NCBI GenBank assembly: GCA_034926865.1
Contig: JAYFQP010000020.1
Coordinates: forward strand, 34,449 to 98,448
DNA: 64,000 nucleotides
Direction of reading: 5' to 3'
From: RGIG1902 sp034926865
GTDB lineage: Bacteria > Bacillota > Clostridia > Oscillospirales > Butyricicoccaceae
Part shown: positions 58,807 to 64,000 of the stretch, piece by piece
Layout of the letters: every line of letters begins with the position of its first letter
How positions within the stretch are numbered: the first letter of the stretch is position 1
Program-made: the position numbers and the translations under genes
Notes under the pieces: model-generated
What the model saw: the letters and a program-made list of their open reading frames with translations, nothing else
Database searches by the model: none
What the model was told of the DNA's origin: nothing

Positions 58807-59268
58807 ATGAAATGTCCATTTTGCGGGTACACGGAGAGCAAAGTTGTTGATTCCCGTCCTACGGATGAAGGCAACAGTATCAGGAGAAGAAGGGAATGCC
58901 TTTCCTGCGCCAGCAGGTTTACTACTTATGAAACGGTTGAGAGTTTACCTATCATCGTTGTGAAAAAAGATGGCTCCAGAGAAACGTTTGATAGAAGCAA
59001 GATTTTGAGCGGGCTTGTAAAAGCTTGTGAAAAAAGGCAGGTTCCCTTATCAAGGCTCGAAAAGGCTGTTGCAGATATAGAACAGACTATATCTAACTCA
59101 TTAACGCGTGAAGTTAAAAGCGAATATATTGGAGAGCTTGCAATGAATGAACTTAAGCAGATTGATGAGGTTGCTTATGTTCGCTTTGCCTCAGTTTACC
59201 GGCAATTTAAAGACATCAATACCTTTATGGATGAACTTTCAAAGCTTCTTCAAAAAGACAAGGGCTGA
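58807..59268 (+). CDS. nrdR: Ribonucleotide reductase transcriptional repressor NrdR
   Basis: 153 residues. Zinc ribbon with Cys3, Cys6, Cys31, Cys34 and the SIRRRRECLSC segment, followed by an ATP-cone (VVKKDGSRETFDRSKILSGL) that senses ATP/dATP. It represses nrd operons in bacteria. Its own Shine-Dalgarno lies in an inverted repeat. Ended by a strong terminator. Confidence 0.98.
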   Translation: MKCPFCGYTESKVVDSRPTDEGNSIRRRRECLSCASRFTTYETVESLPIIVVKKDGSRETFDRSKILSGLVKACEKRQVPLSRLEKAVADIEQTISNSLTREVKSEYIGELAMNELKQIDEVAYVRFASVYRQFKDINTFMDELSKLLQKDKG

Positions 59269-59344
59269 TATTGTCGTCTTATCCGAAGAGACAGAAGGCC
59301 TTTGCATCAGTTTAATATGGCATTTAAGTCCTAGCAAAATATAA

Positions 59345-59380
59345 GGTCTTGGGTATAAACACCCAAGACCGTATTTTTTT
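59345..59380 (+). terminator. Terminator after nrdR
   Basis: GGTCTTGGGT (59345-59354) with ACCCAAGACC (59361-59370), GTA, then seven T. Confidence 0.95.
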
Positions 59381-59411
59381 ATATATAATGGCGTTTACAC
59401 TAAAACAAGTA

Positions 59412-59789
59412 TCAAAAGATGCTTCTTATGGTTGGTTTATCGAAATTTCTGACGACGCGGATATTGACTATGGCTTGATTCAAAGCTTCATAATACCCTT
59501 CAATATCTCCTGTTTCTATTAATGCCTTTGCGCTGCACAGACTTAGATTGACAGTATCAACCTCTTCATGTGTAATAAGACTCGTTAAAAAGCTTTCGTG
59601 TTTTTCCCATAATTCAATTGCGGAGGATATGGTGGTTTGATCTGGAGCGTTATTATTACAATCTTCTATAGCCTGTTTTACCAGTTCTTTTGTTTCATCG
59701 CAAAGATTATGAACTCTCAACTGGGCCAGTACTCCTACTAAAGGGATACATATGATTATTATACAAGCAATGATTACTTTCCCTTTCAT
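59412..59789 (-). CDS. DUF4363 family protein
   Basis: 125 residues. N-terminal membrane anchor (VIIACIIIICIPLVGVLAQL), then an extracytoplasmic helical domain with the family pattern AIELWEKHESFLTSLITHEEVD. It follows the DUF421 gene by 3 bp with its RBS (AAAGGAGA) inside that gene's end. DUF421 and DUF4363 often pair in Clostridia; function unknown. Confidence 0.85.
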   Translation of the reverse strand: MKGKVIIACIIIICIPLVGVLAQLRVHNLCDETKELVKQAIEDCNNNAPDQTTISSAIELWEKHESFLTSLITHEEVDTVNLSLCSAKALIETGDIEGYYEALNQAIVNIRVVRNFDKPTIRSIF

Positions 59790-59792
59790 TGT

Positions 59793-60467
59793 CTACATCT
59801 CCTTTTTGGAAAAAACAGTATTGCCATATTGATCGGCGCACAAAAAGAAAACTTCAGACGTACTGTTTGCCCCTGAGGCGTGGATGATACTTTCAAGCCA
59901 TTTTTCATTTTTTGAAACGCTCTTAAGGTTATCCGAGATCACCCTTCCGTCCGAGATCAGGGTATAAAAAGGGCCGGAAGGAACAGGCTTTATGCCCATT
60001 GCGTTAAGAGTTACTGGTTGCCTGTCAGCGCGGAGAAGTGTACTCAATTGGCCATTGGTCTCAATCTGGCCTCGTACAACATCCCTTATATCAAAGACAC
60101 CGTTTAACCTGAGGTTAGCAAGTATATCGTCGATACTGAGCCTTAGCTTATTAATTCCAGTCTGAACAAAGTTACCGTCTTTGATTACGAGAACTGGGTT
60201 GCCGGTAAGAAGGCGTCTGAATTTAATATGGTTCTGAGAAAATGAAGAAATGATTACTTCTGCTGACATAAGAGTGAGTATTGGCACTATTCCGTGGCTC
60301 AAAGGTATATCAATATCTTGCACCGGCACCGAAGCAACGGCTGATACAAGTATAGTAATTACAAGCTCGCTTGGCTGAAGTTCGCCGACTTGGCGTTTGC
60401 CCATAAGCCTTACGGCTGCTATTATCACAAGATAGAGTATAAGTGTTCTGATGAAAGGAACCAGCAT
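59793..60467 (-). CDS. DUF421 (YetF/YrbG-like) membrane protein
   Basis: 224 residues from ATG 60467 (GGAG upstream). Three N-terminal helices (IRTLILYLVIIAAVRLMGKR and QPSELVITILVSAVASVPVQ) precede the soluble YetF domain (VKIDG-type core: FRRLLTGNPVLVIKDGNFV, RLSIDDILANLRLNGV). B. subtilis paralogues are tied to spore and membrane properties, but no enzymatic role is fixed. Probable dimer or tetramer at the membrane. Confidence 0.92.
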   Translation of the reverse strand: MLVPFIRTLILYLVIIAAVRLMGKRQVGELQPSELVITILVSAVASVPVQDIDIPLSHGIVPILTLMSAEVIISSFSQNHIKFRRLLTGNPVLVIKDGNFVQTGINKLRLSIDDILANLRLNGVFDIRDVVRGQIETNGQLSTLLRADRQPVTLNAMGIKPVPSGPFYTLISDGRVISDNLKSVSKNEKWLESIIHASGANSTSEVFFLCADQYGNTVFSKKEM

Positions 60468-60580
60468 GAAGCATATCTCCTTGGTATAATAAATTTTATC
60501 TGCAGCTAAAGGCGCTGCGTTAAGCAGGCTGACAAATAATAATCTGTTTTGACGCATAGAGTGGTATAGAGGTGATCTAT

Positions 60581-60940
60581 GTGAGAAAAGCAGCTATAGT
60601 AATAACTTTTTTTCTTGTTCTCATGGCTTTCACAGCTTGCATTATCGGTATGAAGTATTGCAATTATAGGGCAGCTGTTACAGAACAGGCGCTTATACGC
60701 ATGCTTTCGGATGACGCTGAAGAGGCAATAAAAGAATACTACGGAGAGAGGCGGCAATATATGAACGACAAGCTTCTCAGCGTCAAAAAAGTTGCTGGAA
60801 CGCCGTATTATACAGCAGTTCTGAGGGTAGAAACCTTTTATGGCCCGCATAATCCTCCATACGGAATAGAAACTATGACATTTTATATAAGTTACGGCAA
60901 GGTTGAGCTAAGAGGCTTTGAACATCAGGATGATGATTAA
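60581..60940 (+). CDS. Membrane-anchored DUF3888-like protein
   Basis: About 119 residues from GTG 60581, 6 nt after AGAGGTG; a GTG at 60572 is the alternative. Signal or anchor (VRKAAIVITFFLVLMAFTACI), then AEEAIKEYYGERRQYMNDKLLSVKK and VETFYGPHNPPYGIETMTF. The GPHNPPYG stretch recalls DUF3888 from memory. Divergent from the DUF421/DUF4363 pair. Function unknown. Confidence 0.65.
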   Translation: MRKAAIVITFFLVLMAFTACIIGMKYCNYRAAVTEQALIRMLSDDAEEAIKEYYGERRQYMNDKLLSVKKVAGTPYYTAVLRVETFYGPHNPPYGIETMTFYISYGKVELRGFEHQDDD

Positions 60941-60992
60941 TCATGGATATTTGCACTAAAGGTAGATTGCCCCAAATAAGGATATATATGCA

Positions 60993-61025
60993 AAAAGAAA
61001 GCCGGACAAAATCCAGCTTTCTTTT
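60993..61025. terminator. Bidirectional terminator
   Basis: AAAAGAAAGC (60993-61002) with GCTTTCTTTT (61016-61025), with a GGA/TCC extension, for convergent genes. Confidence 0.8.
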
Positions 61026-61052
61026 CATAAGTTAAATATATTTAGGGGCTGA

Positions 61053-62198
61053 TTATTCGAAATAATTAAATAGGAACATGGCGATGATTGCTGTTCCTAC
61101 GGGCATAGAATCAAGGTAGATATGCTCTTCTCTTGTATGAGCGCCCTTTCCAATATACCCTCCGAAGCATACAGCCGGTATTCCTAGGGAGAAAGGAATA
61201 TTGCAGTCAGTGGAGCCAGGATATGTACGGATTTCTCCGGGATAGTACGCAGCTATTGCTGATTTTACATTTGAAAGCAGAGCAGCCTGGCGTGTGGCAT
61301 CGATATCGCCCATGCATGGCCTTTCTCCCAGAACGGTAACATTTACGGCTATGCACTCTTTACGTGCTTCATCAATAATCTCGTTGAAATATTTACCCAT
61401 AGTTTCTAGGCAGACTTTTGAATCGCTTCTGTATTCAAAGAACATCTGAGCCTGCTGCGCTATGGTATTTACCGATGTGCCGCCTGAAATCATTCCTACA
61501 TTATAGGTGGTCTTGCTGTTACCATCGTGAGGAACTTCTATCTTATAAAGTCTCTCAATGATCGAGGCCATACGCTGTATAGCGTTTCTGTTGCCAAAAG
61601 CGCCGTATGAGTGACCTCCCTCAGTAGTGACTTCCACATTATATCTCATGGAGCCTACAGCCTTGTCACATACACCCGTATATGAGCCGTCAAGAGACAC
61701 GAACTCGGCGATTCTGCCTTCATAGTCCTTTGCTATACGGCGAGCGCCTTTAAGGTTGCCAAGGCCTTCTTCGCCGGAATTGAGAACAAACAAGACGCCC
61801 TTTGGAGCATTGAGCTTATTTTCAAGGACATATTTGATAAGAGTAAGAAGTATAGCCACATTGGCTGTATCATCTCCGATACCGGGGCACGCGGCGACAT
61901 TTCCGTCTACATTGACTTTAAAAGGCTCTGTATCGGGGAATACTGTATCTGTATGGGCCATGATGACAAGAAGCTCGTCTTTGCCTTCGCATTGATATGG
62001 GAATACCACGTTGAGGGCAGGATCGATGTATACTCCTTTGGCGCCTATGTTTTCAAGCCACTTTTTAATAAATTCAGCTCTAAGCTCTTCATGATTGGAA
62101 GGCGCGGGAATAGCACACAGTTCAAAAAGAAGTTCTTCTATGAAAGTTTTGCTTTTTTGGAGATAATCTTTAGCCTGCTGTGAAAGTTCTTTGACCAT
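61053..62198 (-). CDS. M20-family metallopeptidase
   Basis: 381 residues from ATG 62198 (GGAGGGG upstream). Metal ligands in MAHTDTVFPDT (His82, Asp84), PGIGDDTANVA (Asp109/110), catalytic Glu in LNSGEEGLGN (Glu143/144), and the late His in GKGAHTREEHIYLDS; the dimerisation domain includes GGHSYGAFGN. This is a peptidase T/carboxypeptidase-like exopeptidase with two-zinc chemistry; substrate not predictable. Confidence 0.93.
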   Translation of the reverse strand: MVKELSQQAKDYLQKSKTFIEELLFELCAIPAPSNHEELRAEFIKKWLENIGAKGVYIDPALNVVFPYQCEGKDELLVIMAHTDTVFPDTEPFKVNVDGNVAACPGIGDDTANVAILLTLIKYVLENKLNAPKGVLFVLNSGEEGLGNLKGARRIAKDYEGRIAEFVSLDGSYTGVCDKAVGSMRYNVEVTTEGGHSYGAFGNRNAIQRMASIIERLYKIEVPHDGNSKTTYNVGMISGGTSVNTIAQQAQMFFEYRSDSKVCLETMGKYFNEIIDEARKECIAVNVTVLGERPCMGDIDATRQAALLSNVKSAIAAYYPGEIRTYPGSTDCNIPFSLGIPAVCFGGYIGKGAHTREEHIYLDSMPVGTAIIAMFLFNYFE

Positions 62199-62267
62199 TT
62201 GGACCCCTCCTGTATTGTTTTTTCATTAATAAGAATACCATTAAGATGAAAATAAAACAAGTGCAAA

Positions 62268-62296
62268 TTGACTGTTTTAGTATGACGTGATATAAT
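62268..62296 (+). promoter_or_regulatory. Promoter of the last gene
   Basis: TTGACT (62268-62273), 17-bp spacer, TATAAT (62291-62296). Confidence 0.85.
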
Positions 62297-62368
62297 GTGG
62301 CAAATAATGATGGTAAAATGTAGTAGGTTTTCAACTGTGATTTTATGTAAAATTGAGGAGGCATTTTC

Positions 62369-64000
62369 TTGAATAAAGAGGCGTTTAAAAAGAGGGCTAA
62401 GGGTATGACAGTAAATTTGACTGTAACCCTCCTGTTCGGATTGATATATTTCTATTTCGAACTACCTGCCATAAATCTGCATGATAAGAACTTTTATGGG
62501 TTTTTCTTTCTTATGTCTGCGGTTTACTGTGTTTCTGCCTTTATAACATCGGGAATATTTAAAACAGCACAGCGCGGAGATTTTTTTAAGAATGTAAAAA
62601 AGACATGCTTCCTTCCATTTGTATTATGCATCGCTCTTATAGCGCTGCTGCTTTTGGGGAGTCTGGCCTCAAGCGTTATCTTCAGGGCGGGCTCGTATAC
62701 AAAATTGCTTGATCCAAAAACGGGAGATTTTGCAACAGATGTTGATGAGATCTCCTTTAACAAAATACCTATGCTGGACGCTGATTCTGCGGCAAAGCTT
62801 GGGGACAGAAAGCTTGGGGAACTCAGTGATATGGTTTCTCAGTTTGAAGTATCTGATACTTATTATCAGATCAATTACAAGGGTTCTCCTGTCAGAATTG
62901 CGACCCTTGAGTACGGGGATTTTTTCAAATGGCTTAACAATCGCTCCAAGGGCCTTCCTGCATATATAGTCATTAATATGGTGACTCAGAATGCAGAGGT
63001 AGTAAGGCTGGAAAGCGGGATGAAATATTCTGATAACGAACTCTTTTTCAGGTATATCTACCGTTATATAAGATTTAAATACCCAACTTTCATGTTTGAG
63101 GATGTTAATTTTGAAATTGACGATGAGGGTACGCCGTATTGGATATGTCCAAGGGTTGAAAAAACCATCGGACTTTTTGGAGGCACAGATATTAATGGGG
63201 CGGTGCTTGTCAACGCGATTACCGGCGAATCGCAATATTATGAAGAGGTGCCATCTTGGGTGGACAGAGTTTATTCTGCTGACTTGATAATGGAACAGTA
63301 TGATTATCATGGGCTTTATCAAGATGGTTTTTTAAACTCAATGTTTGGGCAAAAAGGCGTTACGGTTACCACCGACGGATATAATTATATTGCTCTTAAT
63401 GATGATGTCTTTGTTTATACAGGAATTACTTCCGTTGGGGGGGATCAGAGTAATATCGGATTTATTCTAGTAAACCAGAGGACAAAGGAATCAAAGTTTT
63501 ATTCCTGTGCAGGCGCGGAGGAGTATTCGGCGATGAACTCTGCCGAGGGTGTTGTACAGCATCTTAAGTATAATGCAACTTTCCCGCTTCTGCTCAATGT
63601 GGCATCAGAGCCTACCTATTTTATGGCTCTTAAAGATAACGCAAATCTAGTCAAGCTTTATGCTATGGTAAATGTTCAACAATATAATATAGTGGCTACA
63701 GGCGATACTGTGGCTTCTTGTGAGAAGGAATACACTCGTTTACTTGTTCAAAATGGGGTTGTGCAAGGCACTATACAGCCTATAAACGAAGTAACTGGTA
63801 AGGTGGAGGATATAAGAACAGCAGTTATTGAGGGCAATTCGTATTATTATTTCAGGATTGAGGGCAAGGATTGGTATTATTGCTTGCCGGCGTCAACTGC
63901 TCAGACGGCTATAATTGTTAATATCGGGGATACGGTAGTGATTTCTGATGCTGATGAGACTGGTACCATAAGAAATGCTCTTAATATATCTATTAAATAA
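62369..64000 (+). CDS. Large membrane protein of unknown function, PepSY-like repeats
   Basis: 543 residues, complete: the stop is the last three bases of the window. TTG start at 62369 with GAGGAGG 7 nt upstream. Three N-terminal hydrophobic segments (VNLTVTLLFGLIYFYFEL, FYGFFFLMSAVYCVSAFIT, VLCIALIALLLLGSLASSVI) and about 430 extracytoplasmic residues. Segments such as INMVTQNAEVV, VLVNAITGESQYYEEVPSWVDRV and FILVNQRTKESKFY look like repeated PepSY-type strands (a variable followed by T-G-E-x-x-Y-Y). No catalytic motif seen. Confidence 0.75.
   Translation: MNKEAFKKRAKGMTVNLTVTLLFGLIYFYFELPAINLHDKNFYGFFFLMSAVYCVSAFITSGIFKTAQRGDFFKNVKKTCFLPFVLCIALIALLLLGSLASSVIFRAGSYTKLLDPKTGDFATDVDEISFNKIPMLDADSAAKLGDRKLGELSDMVSQFEVSDTYYQINYKGSPVRIATLEYGDFFKWLNNRSKGLPAYIVINMVTQNAEVVRLESGMKYSDNELFFRYIYRYIRFKYPTFMFEDVNFEIDDEGTPYWICPRVEKTIGLFGGTDINGAVLVNAITGESQYYEEVPSWVDRVYSADLIMEQYDYHGLYQDGFLNSMFGQKGVTVTTDGYNYIALNDDVFVYTGITSVGGDQSNIGFILVNQRTKESKFYSCAGAEEYSAMNSAEGVVQHLKYNATFPLLLNVASEPTYFMALKDNANLVKLYAMVNVQQYNIVATGDTVASCEKEYTRLLVQNGVVQGTIQPINEVTGKVEDIRTAVIEGNSYYYFRIEGKDWYYCLPASTAQTAIIVNIGDTVVISDADETGTIRNALNISIK

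Overview
The window reads as chromosomal DNA from a low-to-moderate-GC, spore-forming Clostridia-type Firmicute, possibly near the Oscillospirales. The evidence is Firmicutes-style Shine-Dalgarno sequences, sigma-A promoters, many hairpin-plus-T-tract terminators, HPr kinase, a YlmC/YmxH sporulation gene, a 2-hydroxyacyl-CoA dehydratase activase and clostridial DUF families. I see no phage, insertion sequence, CRISPR array, tRNA or rRNA. Gene order is that of a core chromosome.

Layout. 1-2.2 kb (minus): potassium uptake operon (membrane-anchored RCK-like protein, ktrB, ktrA cut by the window edge). 2.7-6.2 kb: ogt, then mgtA behind a leader with a promoter, a 34-codon ORF, a long closing stem and a terminator. 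6.6-10.9 kb: a split 2-hydroxyacyl-CoA dehydratase activase system. 11.2-13.4 kb: acyltransferase, GNAT and histidine phosphatase. 13.5-21.1 kb: a GntR regulator divergent from a complete histidine-to-glutamate pathway using tetrahydrofolate (hutH, hutU, ftcD, hutI, fchA), followed by a deoxyinosine glycosylase. 21.7-25.5 kb (minus): potABCD polyamine importer. 25.7-31.4 kb: RluA-type pseudouridine synthase, yceD-rpmF, der-plsY-gpsA, rpmB. 31.6-38.1 kb: hprK, TPP riboswitch-thiT, ymxH, 5-oxoprolinase pxpABC, rpsB-tsf. 38.5-41.8 kb: a secreted cysteine-repeat CAP protein and a GGT-family enzyme. 41.8-45.7 kb (minus): a YtrA-controlled ABC exporter operon. 45.9-51.5 kb: hemolysin III-like protein, pyrophosphatase, pstSCAB-phoU. 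51.6-64 kb: a P-protein-like chorismate mutase/ACT protein, threonine aldolase, TSCPD protein, asnS, ECF-S/coaW, an aspartate aminotransferase, nrdR, DUF421/DUF4363/DUF3888 genes, an M20 peptidase and a large membrane protein ending at the last base.

Most promising for follow-up: (i) the mgtA leader, which looks like an attenuator and matches no metal riboswitch I can recall; (ii) a PstS whose two halves are in swapped order, an apparent circular permutation; (iii) CCAAT-type repeats shared by both divergent hut promoters; (iv) a perfect 13-bp-arm palindrome lying on the YtrA promoter; (v) a degenerate membrane-tethered RCK protein in the ktr operon; (vi) a cysteine hexapeptide array fused to a CAP domain, with three 11-bp direct repeats upstream; (vii) a chorismate mutase/prephenate dehydratase-like protein that has lost much of the dehydratase domain. 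All functional statements rest on reading the sequence and recalled family knowledge; no searches were run.
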